DNA from: JAWKWH01 sp040830725 | GTDB taxonomy: Bacteria; Pseudomonadota; Alphaproteobacteria; Rhizobiales; Rhizobiaceae | Direction: 5' to 3' | DNA: 64,000 nucleotides | NCBI GenBank assembly: GCA_040830725.1 | Contig: JBFOMG010000005.1 | Location: 60,804 to 124,803 of the forward strand | In this document: positions 34,262 to 41,704 of the stretch, piece after piece | Layout of the letters: the number at the start of each line of letters is the position of its first letter | Numbering within the stretch: position 1 is the first letter of the stretch | Position numbers and translations under genes: made by a program | Notes under the pieces: model-generated | Told to the model about the DNA's origin: nothing | The model's input: only the letters and a program-made list of their open reading frames with translations | The model's database searches: none

Positions 34262-35398
34262 CTAGTCAAACACGATTGCCGGTCCCCTGGTTCCCTCCTG
34301 CTCCGCCTCAATGCGCGCCCAGACATTGTCGGCAATGGTCCGGTAGATCTGCGCTTCCTCACCTTCCGGGTCGGAGGCGACGACGGGGGTTCCGGCGTCG
34401 GATTTCTCCCGGATGGCCATCTGCAGCGGTACCTCGCCCAAAAACGGTACGCCGATCTTTTCAGCCTCGGCTCGCGCGCCACCATGGCCGAATATGTCAT
34501 GGCGTCCGCCACAGTCCGGACAGCGGAAGTAGCTCATATTCTCGATAACGCCGAGCAGCGGCACATCGACCTTGCGGAACATGTTCAACCCCTTGCGCGC
34601 GTCAATCAGCGCCAGGTCCTGCGGTGTCGAGACGATGACCGCACCCGCCAGCGGCACTTGCTGCGCCATGGTCAGTTGGGCGTCGCCTGTGCCGGGCGGC
34701 ATATCGACCACCAGCACGTCGAGTTCGCCCCACTCCACTTCGCGCAGCATTTGCGTCAGCGCCGAGATGACCATCGGGCCACGCCAGATCATCGGCGTGT
34801 CCTCCTCGACCAGAAAGCCCATTGACATGACCTTCAGGCCATAGCCCTCCATCGGCGCCAGCACCCGGCCCGAAATCGCCTTCGGCCGTCCGGATATGCC
34901 TAAAAGCCGCGGCATGGACGGGCCGTAAATATCTGCGTCGAGAATGCCGACCTTCAGGCCGTTTGCCTGCAGACCAAGCGCCAGATTGACCGACGTTGTC
35001 GACTTGCCGACACCGCCCTTGCCCGAGGCCACCGCGATGATGGCGCCGACGCCTGGCACACCGGGCTTTTCCGGGGCGGGCTGCGGCCGCTGCGTGGGGG
35101 CAGGTCCGGCTTGCGGCGGCGCGGCGGCCGCGCCGTTGCCCGAACCGGCCTTTTTCTCCGCCGTCAGCGCCACCATGGCGCCTTTCACGCCGTCGATGTT
35201 CTTGACCGCCTGCTCGACCGCAGCGCGCAACGGTTCCAGCGCCTTCGCCTTCTCGGCCGGAACCGTGAGAGAAAAGAACACTTTCTCGTCAGCGATGAAT
35301 ATGTCCGACACCAGCCCGGCCGAAACGACGTCGCCGGCGCCGTCCGGTCCGTGGATATGTTTAAGCGTTTCGAGCACCTGCTCCTTGGTGACAGTCAT
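34262..35398 (-). CDS. apbC: Mrp/NBP35-family Fe-S cluster carrier ATPase
   Basis: This 378-residue protein has an N-terminal MIP18/DUF59 domain, a Pro/Ala-rich linker (about residues 105-130) and a deviant Walker A P-loop (VASGKGGVGKSTTSVNLALG). A C-terminal CxxC (YFRCPDCGGRHDIFGHGGAR) is expected to hold a bridging Fe-S cluster. It acts in the cytosol as a scaffold or carrier for 4Fe-4S clusters. Several Fe-S enzymes in the window (PreTA, the aconitase-family hydratase) would need such a system, but that link is only general. Confidence 0.93.
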   Translation of the reverse strand: MTVTKEQVLETLKHIHGPDGAGDVVSAGLVSDIFIADEKVFFSLTVPAEKAKALEPLRAAVEQAVKNIDGVKGAMVALTAEKKAGSGNGAAAAPPQAGPAPTQRPQPAPEKPGVPGVGAIIAVASGKGGVGKSTTSVNLALGLQANGLKVGILDADIYGPSMPRLLGISGRPKAISGRVLAPMEGYGLKVMSMGFLVEEDTPMIWRGPMVISALTQMLREVEWGELDVLVVDMPPGTGDAQLTMAQQVPLAGAVIVSTPQDLALIDARKGLNMFRKVDVPLLGVIENMSYFRCPDCGGRHDIFGHGGARAEAEKIGVPFLGEVPLQMAIREKSDAGTPVVASDPEGEEAQIYRTIADNVWARIEAEQEGTRGPAIVFD

Positions 35399-35498
35399 GA
35401 CCCATCCGTCTCTTTGTTTTGACGATCAGATAGGCCATCAGGGCCGCGCCGCCAAGGGAGCAGAACGAAGTAACCTTTTTACCACGTCAATTGGCGGC

Positions 35499-35885
35499 CT
35501 ATTGATAGCTGACGACCTCGAATTCGATGCCGTCGCCATCGTCGAAATAAAACCGCGTGCCGGGCTCATAATCGGCATGCGAGTGGGGTGTGAATCCTTC
35601 CGCCTTCACCCGCGCTTCCGCCGCCTTCAAATCATCGACAACAACGCCGATGTGATTGAGACCGCCGGCCGTGTGATAGTTCTTGCCATTGGCGCCCGCC
35701 GTATCGCCTGCATTGGTGTAGATCGCCAGATAGTCGTCGTCAGAGCCGACATGGATGGTGTAGCCGGCATTCTTGGCTTCGCCTTCCCAGCGAATGTGCC
35801 AACCGAACAAACGGCACAGCATCTCGGCTGTTTTCTTCGGGTCCGAGACCGTGAAGTTGACGTGTTCCAGTTTGCCGGTCTGCAT
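35499..35885 (-). CDS. VOC-family (glyoxalase/bleomycin resistance-like) protein
   Basis: This 128-residue single-domain VOC protein shows LEHVNFTVSDPKKTAEMLCR at the N-terminus, GLNHIGVVVDDLKAAEARVK in the middle, and FYFDDGDGIEFEVVSY at the end with the metal-ligand glutamate. AAAGGAA precedes the ATG. A SoxR-type promoter lies directly upstream, so it is probably part of a redox-stress response, perhaps detoxifying a reactive carbonyl or redox-cycling compound. The substrate is not known. Confidence 0.88.
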   Translation of the reverse strand: MQTGKLEHVNFTVSDPKKTAEMLCRLFGWHIRWEGEAKNAGYTIHVGSDDDYLAIYTNAGDTAGANGKNYHTAGGLNHIGVVVDDLKAAEARVKAEGFTPHSHADYEPGTRFYFDDGDGIEFEVVSYQ

Positions 35886-35941
35886 GTCTGTTTCCTTTCA
35901 TATCCTGGTTCGGCTGCCGCCATTGGCGACATGATTTGCAA

Positions 35942-35972
35942 AGCCTACCCCCTCAAGTTAACTTGAGGTCAA
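35942..35972 (-). promoter_or_regulatory. SoxR-activated promoter with perfect soxbox
   Basis: The 18-bp palindrome CCTCAAGTTAACTTGAGG (35951-35968) matches the E. coli soxbox as I recall it. On the minus strand it is set between TTGACC (-35) and TAGGCT (-10) with a spacer of exactly 19 bases, the overlong spacing typical of MerR/SoxR-activated promoters. The promoter points at the VOC gene. The divergent soxR gene starts 43 bases from the palindrome. Confidence 0.88.
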
Positions 35973-36010
35973 GAGAAAAATTCCCTGTGAATCAACTTGA
36001 CAGGCAGTCC

Positions 36011-36457
36011 ATGCAAACAACTGTAAATATTGGAGAAATATCTTCAAGAACCGGCCTCGCCGTTTCAGCGATCCGCTATTATGAAGAACAGGGCCTGGTA
36101 AAACCGGAGCGAAACGCCGGCGGCCAGCGGCGCTTTTTGCGCTCCGATATCCGCCGCCTCTCCTTTGTCATGGCAGCCCAGCGCTTCGGTTTCACCATCG
36201 CCGAAATTCGCCAGCAATTGCAAAAGCTCCCCGAGGGCCGGGCGCCGACCAAGAAGGACTGGTCAAAGATCAGCCGGTCGTTTCGCGGCAAGCTGGATGA
36301 TCGCATTGAGGCTCTGACAAAGCTGCGCGACAATCTCGACAGTTGCATCGGCTGCGGGTGTCTGTCTCTTCAGCGCTGCAAGTTGGTCAATCCCGATGAC
36401 GAGGCTGCAAAGGACGGCCCGGGCCCGCAATTTGTGACGGGGAATTTAGCGGAATAA
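36011..36457 (+). CDS. soxR: Redox-sensitive MerR-family activator SoxR
   Basis: This 148-residue regulator has the MerR helix-turn-helix (IGEISSRTGLAVSAIRYYEE, GLVKPERNAGGQRRFLRSDI), a dimerisation helix and the 2Fe-2S cluster motif CIGCGCLSLQRC (Cx2CxCx5C) that defines SoxR. ATG 36011 gives the usual N-terminus; an open extension from 35936 would run through the operator and is rejected. It should activate the divergent VOC gene through the adjacent soxbox when its cluster is oxidised. Confidence 0.93.
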   Translation: MQTTVNIGEISSRTGLAVSAIRYYEEQGLVKPERNAGGQRRFLRSDIRRLSFVMAAQRFGFTIAEIRQQLQKLPEGRAPTKKDWSKISRSFRGKLDDRIEALTKLRDNLDSCIGCGCLSLQRCKLVNPDDEAAKDGPGPQFVTGNLAE

Positions 36458-36486
36458 GCTCAAGAGCCAGCGTGTTTTTGTCGCCG

Positions 36487-36918
36487 CTAACTATCACGTA
36501 CACAGTTTAAAGCATCCAGCCGCTCGGCGTTCTTACCGTGCTCTCTTTGCGCCGTTTCAATTTGATACCGCAAATTGGCCACATCTGCCTTGGCCGCGGC
36601 AAGCGCCATCTCCCTCTCGTCAATGCGCCCCTGCAGAACCGAAACCCGTACTCCCAGCGACAGGTCAACGGCCCCGGCTGAAATTACCTTTCCGGCAGCA
36701 CCAAGCGCACCCGCCGCCGCCTCCATGGCTTGCAGCCGCCGCAGATCGGTGCGCATGCCTGAAAGTTCCCGCCTTATTTCAACCGAGCGATCATGCATAC
36801 GCTGGCGCTTGTCACCAAATCGTTTGATATCCTCGAGAAAACGCCTGTCAGCTTGCCGCAATATCCTGCATTGAGCCGGATCCCTTTCAACCTTGTTCAA
36901 TATTATCTTCCTTTGCAT
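36487..36918 (-). CDS. Small coiled-coil protein of unknown function
   Basis: This 143-residue protein is strongly charged and helical, with heptad-like segments (RSVEIRRELSGMRTDLRRLQ; LQGRIDEREMALAAAKADVA) flanking a Gly/Ala-rich central stretch (AAAGALGAAGKVISAGAVDL). There is no signal peptide and no family that I recognise. The start ATG has no good ribosome binding site. It is convergent with soxR. Confidence 0.55.
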   Translation of the reverse strand: MQRKIILNKVERDPAQCRILRQADRRFLEDIKRFGDKRQRMHDRSVEIRRELSGMRTDLRRLQAMEAAAGALGAAGKVISAGAVDLSLGVRVSVLQGRIDEREMALAAAKADVANLRYQIETAQREHGKNAERLDALNCVRDS

Positions 36919-37007
36919 AACAAAAGAAAGATGATATTCTTGTTTTCGGCAATGGGGACAAGATTATCCGAAATATATTAGCGAACTCTAATAGTAGTTT
37001 AAAGAAA

Positions 37008-37718
37008 TTGCTGATTTTCAGTGCCGTGCTTATATTGGCAAGCAGGTTATCCACGGTGGAAGCAGCCGAGTGGTCATTTGAAGAACACCCAATCCCGCAT
37101 ATCAGCGAATTTACAAAGGCGGAAACCGATTATTTGCAGAAAGCGAGCGATGAAACAAATGGCCGCATTCCGTGTGCCGTCTCTATAGAGGCAAGATTCC
37201 AAATCTATCTGAAACGCTATCCCGCCTATGCGGAAACCGGGACATTCCAAACCCTGTTCGCCAACTGGAAACGTCACCAGGTCTACGGCAGTGATAGCTA
37301 TCACGCCTGCATCGTTCACACGCCGTGGATGAAGCTGATGGACCTTGCCACCTTCGGCGATCCGGTCAATTTTCGCTATTGCGGCAGACTGATCAATCCT
37401 GTTGTCACAAAGACCGATATAGCGGTGCTCGAAATTTTGCGCGAGGCAGCGCTCTATGCCAATTCCGGCAATCCGTTCGCGGTCGGAATTTTTCTCGAAT
37501 TGGACGAGGATTATGATTTCGTCGATCTCAATCCCGATGTCGAATACTATTTTCGCAAGCTGGTCCGCTTCACCGACGAAACAACACCAGCGCTTTACGA
37601 CGTATCCCATCTGAAACCGCTTTTGACGCCTGAACGCATCGCCTTCCTCGACAGGGCCGTACAAACCAGCGATCTCGAAGCCGTCATTGCAACGACACCG
37701 CCGTGCCGGTTGCGGTAG
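37008..37718 (+). CDS. Secreted or periplasmic protein of unknown function
   Basis: The frame of about 236 codons begins with a likely Sec signal (LLIFSAVLILASRLSTVEAA), followed by a mature domain rich in Tyr and acidic residues. Cysteines at IPCAV, HACIV, RYCGR and PPCRL could pair in the periplasm. The only in-frame start is TTG at 37008 and no ribosome binding site is obvious, so the start is uncertain. I do not recognise the family. Confidence 0.6.
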   Translation: MLIFSAVLILASRLSTVEAAEWSFEEHPIPHISEFTKAETDYLQKASDETNGRIPCAVSIEARFQIYLKRYPAYAETGTFQTLFANWKRHQVYGSDSYHACIVHTPWMKLMDLATFGDPVNFRYCGRLINPVVTKTDIAVLEILREAALYANSGNPFAVGIFLELDEDYDFVDLNPDVEYYFRKLVRFTDETTPALYDVSHLKPLLTPERIAFLDRAVQTSDLEAVIATTPPCRLR

Positions 37719-38079
37719 GGCACTACCGGTCACGCCGCAATTCGGGCGTCAGGATTCAAAGCCCGCAAGCGCGACCGCGCGTCCGAGCTTGTGCGAGGCG
37801 CATGCGCGAGCTACCCCGCGCCAGCGGGACTGGCGTGAGCTTGAAAAGATGGGAAGACGGGCGATCGGAGGAACGCGGGGTCTTCTGGGTATGTTTTATT
37901 TCAAGCGATCTTCCGATCACCCGTCCGGCCGCTGTCCGGTCCTGTCGGCTGGTCTTACCGGCCCGTGGTCTTTCCAAGAAACCACGGGCGGGCCCGGCTT
38001 TTCCGGAACTACGGGGAGGATCGGATTTTCACCGTCCGGCTTCTACCCGTAGCCTCCAGCCTGCCGCCCGGCCCTCGTC
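37719..38079. other. GC-rich structured intergenic block
   Basis: This stretch continues to about 38180. It is markedly richer in G and C than the flanking AT-rich genes and is full of potential stems. CCCGTGGT (37962-37969) pairs with ACCACGGG (37981-37988), and CTTCCC (38150-38155) pairs with GGGAAG (38167-38172). The open frames in it have no ribosome binding sites and an odd Arg/Pro/Ser-rich composition. It may hold a structured RNA or be a relic of an integrated element. Confidence 0.5.
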
Positions 38080-38265
38080 ATGCCTTCCACAACCGTAGTG
38101 GACGGGGGAGGTTGCCGCCGCCCCCGCCGAACCCCGGTTCATGACCCGGCTTCCCGTGAGAGCGATGGGAAGGATGATAAGCGAGGGTCTGGCAGCGTGG
38201 ATAAGATTTTTGAGAATTTCTGCTTTGCGAACAAAACAGCAGATGTGATCCGTTTGGACGATTAA
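38080..38265 (+). CDS. Possible small protein, doubtful
   Basis: This 61-codon frame ends in a plausible soluble tail (FENFCFANKTADVIRLDD) and stops facing the convergent small gene at 38262, overlapping it by 4 bases. Its first half lies in the GC-rich structured block and reads as Arg/Pro/Gly-rich. There is no ribosome binding site. It may be a gene remnant or no gene at all. Confidence 0.22.
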   Translation: MPSTTVVDGGGCRRPRRTPVHDPASRESDGKDDKRGSGSVDKIFENFCFANKTADVIRLDD

Positions 38266-38453
38266 TCTGCGACGCGCTTATGGAAGATGGTGCTGGGAGA
38301 CCCGATAAGGATTTCTTTCAACATGGGCATTTCTTGCTCAAGCGGAATCAAATGAGCGACAAATGCTTCAATGATTTCAATTGGATAAAGTTGTTGTTGC
38401 GGTTCAAAAGCTTCACAAGCGTAACGCGGATCAGCAGTCAAAAGGCGCGCCAT
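38262..38453 (-). CDS. Small hypothetical protein (63 aa)
   Basis: The frame starts at ATG 38453, one base after the stop of the upstream small gene (TAACATG), which suggests translational coupling. The product MARLLTADPRYACEAFEPQQ continues with an amphipathic acidic C-terminal part (IEIIEAFVAHLIPLEQEMPM). No family is recognised. The frame is open 15 codons further upstream, but that would overlap the preceding gene. Confidence 0.45.
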   Translation of the reverse strand: MARLLTADPRYACEAFEPQQQLYPIEIIEAFVAHLIPLEQEMPMLKEILIGSPSTIFHKRVAD

Positions 38454-38454
38454 G

Positions 38455-38598
38455 TTAGGTGGTCGGCTTTTTTGCCCATGGAGCGGCTCCGTCGACACCC
38501 TTTTCCCTTTTGCCGAACACCTTCCTGACTGCTACCGGTTTCTTTTCGGTCTCCCGTTTCCTCAAATCGCGACTGCTGCGTATTTGATCCTTTGCCAT
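38455..38598 (-). CDS. Very small basic protein (47 aa)
   Basis: The product starts MAKDQIRSSRDLRKRETEKK and ends GAAPWAKKPTT. It is highly basic and probably disordered. Similar tiny MAK.Q.RS.R-type proteins occur in Rhizobiales as far as I recall. It is 15 bases downstream of the 77-residue gene and one base upstream of the 63-residue gene, so the three look like one small operon. Confidence 0.55.
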   Translation of the reverse strand: MAKDQIRSSRDLRKRETEKKPVAVRKVFGKREKGVDGAAPWAKKPTT

Positions 38599-38613
38599 TC
38601 CGGTTCATTCCTC

Positions 38614-38847
38614 TCAATCGCGAAAAAATCCAGCGCTTGCCTTCCTGGATGGACTTTCAACAAGCAGGTCTTCTGTCGTAACCCGCTCGTGGCGCTCAGC
38701 ATCGCAGCGGATGCGATATTGCAGCGAACCGTTCATTGCCGGCATTGTTCCAGTGACGCGATAGGTTTTGTCGGATCCTTTAACCGGAAGAATGCTATTT
38801 TTCAGGCACACCAGTTGACCAATCGCAAATCGGTGTGAAGGCGTCAT
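38614..38847 (-). CDS. Small conserved hypothetical protein (77 aa)
   Basis: The protein reads as an SH3-like beta fold: HRFAIGQLVCLKNSILPVKG, TYRVTGTMPAMNGSLQYRIR, HERVTTEDLLVES. I recognise this pattern from short proteins of unknown function in Rhizobiales genomes. GGAG lies 9 bases before the ATG. It leads a run of three closely spaced tiny genes. Confidence 0.68.
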   Translation of the reverse strand: MTPSHRFAIGQLVCLKNSILPVKGSDKTYRVTGTMPAMNGSLQYRIRCDAERHERVTTEDLLVESPSRKASAGFFRD

Positions 38848-38899
38848 TATCGGGCTCCAATTCTTGGTTAGATGGGTAGCGCTCTACATTTCTGTTTGT

Positions 38900-39013
38900 T
38901 CACCAGGTGATACTGGACAACACAACAACTGCGAACATTCCCAATGCGCCGCCTACCACAACAAAAAGCAGCCACATCGCCGCTTGGTTCTTTACTGAGC
39001 GCAAAGGGTTCAT
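38900..39013 (-). CDS. Possible 37-residue single-span membrane protein
   Basis: The frame encodes MNPLRSVKNQAAMWLLFVVV and continues to a second half of hydrophobic residues, ending SSITW. The N-in basic segment and about 24 hydrophobic residues fit a small integral membrane protein. The ribosome binding site is weak. It lies between the cold-shock terminator and the small-protein operon on the same strand. Confidence 0.42.
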   Translation of the reverse strand: MNPLRSVKNQAAMWLLFVVVGGALGMFAVVVLSSITW

Positions 39014-39070
39014 ATCGGGTGTCCGTTGAAGTTGTTGGCGGCGACTGAGTGTTTGCGCCAACCGAGCGAC

Positions 39071-39100
39071 AAAAAAAGGCCGGGTTCTTCCCGACCTTTT
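39071..39100 (-). terminator. Rho-independent terminator of the cold-shock gene
   Basis: On the minus strand GGTCGGGAAGAACCCGGCC forms a GC-rich stem and is followed by seven T residues. It lies about 60 bases past the cold-shock protein stop. Confidence 0.88.
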
Positions 39101-39158
39101 CCGCTCATCGTTGGTTCCAGTGCCAGTACATCCGTGGTCACCGGTCCCGCGATGAAAA

Positions 39159-39368
39159 CTAAAGCAACTTGAGCTGGTCGGCTGAAGTTTTTCCTGACCT
39201 GGAGTCTTGCGTCACCTCAAACTCCACCTTTTGTCCTTCAGCGATGCTGGGGATTCCAGCGCGTTCAACCGCAGAAATGTGCACAAAAACGTCGTTACCG
39301 CCCCCTTCGACTTCAATAAAGCCAAAACCTTTGGTGGCGTTAAACCATTTTACGGTTCCTGTAGTCAT
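39159..39368 (-). CDS. cspA: Cold-shock protein, CspA family
   Basis: This 69-residue single-domain CSD protein has both RNA-binding motifs, KGFGFIEV and DVFVHIS, at their usual places after MTTGTVKWFNATKGFGFIEV. ATG 39368 follows AAGGAT. It is an RNA chaperone or anti-terminator by family. An open frame extends 51 codons upstream, but this is more likely a structured leader of the kind that controls cspA genes. Confidence 0.94.
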   Translation of the reverse strand: MTTGTVKWFNATKGFGFIEVEGGGNDVFVHISAVERAGIPSIAEGQKVEFEVTQDSRSGKTSADQLKLL

Positions 39369-39781
39369 GACGAATCCTTTCACTTGGTCATGAAATGCAC
39401 TCGTCCCGGCCGGTTGCCGGGCGATGCGCGCAATCGAAGTGAAACGGAAAATCGTCGGAGACGTTAAAACGCCGGGAAAATAATCGGCAAACAAATCGAT
39501 ACCGTCTAAGTGGGCCTTCACCGTCGCAAAGTCAAGGAGTGGTCCAGATCATGACACACTGGCCACGGAGTTTCTGGCTACATCCAATGAGAAGATTTTG
39601 ATTTCGTCGGCGCCTAAGCCGATCAAAACTCGAACTGCAGCTGGCTCAAACCAACGCCATGCAAACCGAATGGATGGACAGAACACCCTATACTGCGTCA
39701 GGAAAACAAAGTCCGTTCTGGGCTCGAAGAGAAAGCTCAAGTGCTGTTCGCGAGTCCCAAAATGCGCTATTGCGCATAATC
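39369..39781. other. Cold-shock leader and intergenic region
   Basis: About 410 bases lie between the cold-shock gene and the divergent HTH/PBP-fold gene. The cold-shock promoter and a long 5' leader are expected in the left part. Short frames on both strands lack ribosome binding sites. I see no repeat or RNA gene with certainty. Confidence 0.4.
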
Positions 39782-40654
39782 ATGCATGATTTTCTGACAG
39801 TCCGCGAACTGGCCGACTTGCTGCGCATCAAGGAGCGCAAGCTTTATGAGCTGGCTTCCGGCGGCACGATCCCGGTCACCAAGGTCACCGGCAAGCTGTT
39901 GTTTCCGCGCGACGCGATCTTCGCCTGGCTGAAACAGAATACGGAATTCGGCGATGTTTCACCCAACCACGCGGAGCGGCCGCTGGTCGTGGCCGGCAGT
40001 CACGATCCGCTGCTCGAATGGGCGCTGCGCGAATGCGGCTGCGGCCTTGCCACCTGGTTTGACGGCTCGGCCGACGGGCTGTCGAAAATGAAGTCGGGCC
40101 AGGCGCTGGCTGCCGGCATTCACTTTCATCACCCGGCAGGCGATGGAAATGTCGAGCGCCTGCGCTCCGAATGGCCTGAGGCGCCGGTGGTGCTGGTCGA
40201 ATGGGCGAAGCGGACCCAGGGCCTGGTGGTCGCCGAGGGATCACCGATAACCGGCCTGTCCGGTCTTGCCGGAAAGGTGGTGGTGCAACGTCAATTCGGC
40301 GCCGGCAGCCAGTCGCTGTTCGAGGCGTTGCTGGAAAAAGCCGGGCTGTCGGTCAACGACCTTTCCCCTGTGTCCGAAACCGCTCGTTCGGAGACCGATG
40401 TCGCGCAGGCGGTCGCTTCAGGCCGCGTTGAAGCAGGCTTCGGCATCGAAACGGTTGCCCGGCAATATGGCCTGGGCTTCGTTGCCCTGGCCGAAGAACG
40501 CTTCGATCTTCTCGTCACCCGGCGGGACTATTTTTCTGAAGCATTTCAGCAGCTTGTAGCCACAACCAGAATCAACAGTTTCGCCGGACGCGCCGCCGAA
40601 TTCGGCGGTTACGCTATTCGCGAAACCGGCACGATACGCTATAACGGCCCGTGA
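39782..40654 (+). CDS. Excisionase-type HTH regulator with periplasmic-binding-protein-like domain
   Basis: This 290-residue cytoplasmic protein starts with an excisionase/MerR-like helix-turn-helix (FLTVRELADLLRIKERKLYE, IPVTKVTGKLLFPRDAIFAW). It continues with a PBP-like domain (PF12727 type) with LVVAGSHDPLLEWALRECGC, VVQRQFGAGSQSLFEALLEK and VAQAVASGRVEAGFGIETVA. Proteins of this build often regulate molybdate, tungstate or molybdopterin genes. ATG 39782 is selected; an open extension of 41 codons upstream has no family similarity. A TupABC-type operon lies 21 kb away. Confidence 0.85.
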   Translation: MHDFLTVRELADLLRIKERKLYELASGGTIPVTKVTGKLLFPRDAIFAWLKQNTEFGDVSPNHAERPLVVAGSHDPLLEWALRECGCGLATWFDGSADGLSKMKSGQALAAGIHFHHPAGDGNVERLRSEWPEAPVVLVEWAKRTQGLVVAEGSPITGLSGLAGKVVVQRQFGAGSQSLFEALLEKAGLSVNDLSPVSETARSETDVAQAVASGRVEAGFGIETVARQYGLGFVALAEERFDLLVTRRDYFSEAFQQLVATTRINSFAGRAAEFGGYAIRETGTIRYNGP

Positions 40655-40669
40655 GGTTCAAAACCCGGA

Positions 40670-41557
40670 TTACTCCGCAGCTTCTGCCTCCGGCTCAAGC
40701 TTGTCTTGTGTACGCAATTCGAAATCGCTGGCATCATGGCGTTCGCGCAACTGCGATGAGGGTTCACCCCAGGCCCGGTTGACCATTCTGCCGCGCTTGG
40801 CGGCAGGCCGTTCGGTAATCTGATCCGTCCAGCGATTGACGTGTTTGTAACTGGTCACATCCAGAAACTCGGCGGCATCATAGACCTTGCCGGCAACCAG
40901 CGCGCCGTACCAGGGCCAGATCGCCATGTCGGCAATCGTGTAGTCGCTTCCTGCTATATACTCGCTTTCCGCCAGGCGCCGGTCCAGCACATCCAATTGC
41001 CGCTTGACCTCCATGGCAAACCGGTTGATCGGATATTCCATCTTGCTCGGTGCATAGGCATAGAAGTGACCGAAACCGCCACCGAGATAAGGTGCGGAAC
41101 CCATCTGCCAGAACAGCCATGAAAGGCACTCGGCGCGCCTGGCCGGATCGGTTGGAACAAATGCGCCAAATTTTTCTGCCAGGTAAAGCAGGATCGCACC
41201 GGATTCGAAAACCCGAACCGGCTCGCTTCCGCTGCGGTCGACCAAGGCCGGAATCTTTGAGTTCGGATTGGCGTCGACAAATCCGCTCGAAAATTGCTCG
41301 CCTTCGCTGATCTGGATCAGCCAGGCATCATATTCAGCGCCCTTGTGGCCCGCCGCCAGCAGTTCTTCGAACATGAGGGTCACTTTGACGCCGTTGGGTG
41401 TGGCCAGCGAATAAAGCTGAAACGGGTGCTCACCAACCGGCAATTCCTTGTCATGGGTCGGGCCGGCTATCGGCCGGTTGATTTTGGCAAACTGCCCGCC
41501 ACTTTCCTGATCCCAGGTCCAGACCTTCGGCGGTGTGTATTCGTTATCTTCAGACAT
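40670..41557 (-). CDS. yghU: Glutathione S-transferase family protein, YghU-like
   Basis: This 295-residue protein matches the Nu-class GST/disulfide reductase YghU in length and sequence (PPKVWTWDQESGGQFAKINR, LPVGEHPFQLYSLATPNGVK, SGFVDANPNSKIPALVD). The thioredoxin-like N-terminal domain has the TPNGVK glutathione site in place of a classical Tyr/Ser. The helical C-terminal domain includes YTIADMAIWPWYGALVAG. ATG 41557 gives the standard start. It stands alone. Confidence 0.92.
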   Translation of the reverse strand: MSEDNEYTPPKVWTWDQESGGQFAKINRPIAGPTHDKELPVGEHPFQLYSLATPNGVKVTLMFEELLAAGHKGAEYDAWLIQISEGEQFSSGFVDANPNSKIPALVDRSGSEPVRVFESGAILLYLAEKFGAFVPTDPARRAECLSWLFWQMGSAPYLGGGFGHFYAYAPSKMEYPINRFAMEVKRQLDVLDRRLAESEYIAGSDYTIADMAIWPWYGALVAGKVYDAAEFLDVTSYKHVNRWTDQITERPAAKRGRMVNRAWGEPSSQLRERHDASDFELRTQDKLEPEAEAAE

Positions 41558-41704
41558 TCTGTCCCGTCCAATCCGTTGCAATTGTCGCGCCGATGTAGGA
41601 CGCCACGGCGCCAGATTCAATCGGCGCAATCCAAAGTCCTGCGTCATCATGATCAATTCGGCGCGATCAGACCTGATTTGCGCCAAGCAAACCCGACGAA
41701 CCAG

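Noticed and set aside
38021..38040. Minus-strand GGTGAAAATCCG, which recalls part of a cobalamin riboswitch
   Set aside because: No B12 box and no suitable downstream gene were found; the match is too short.
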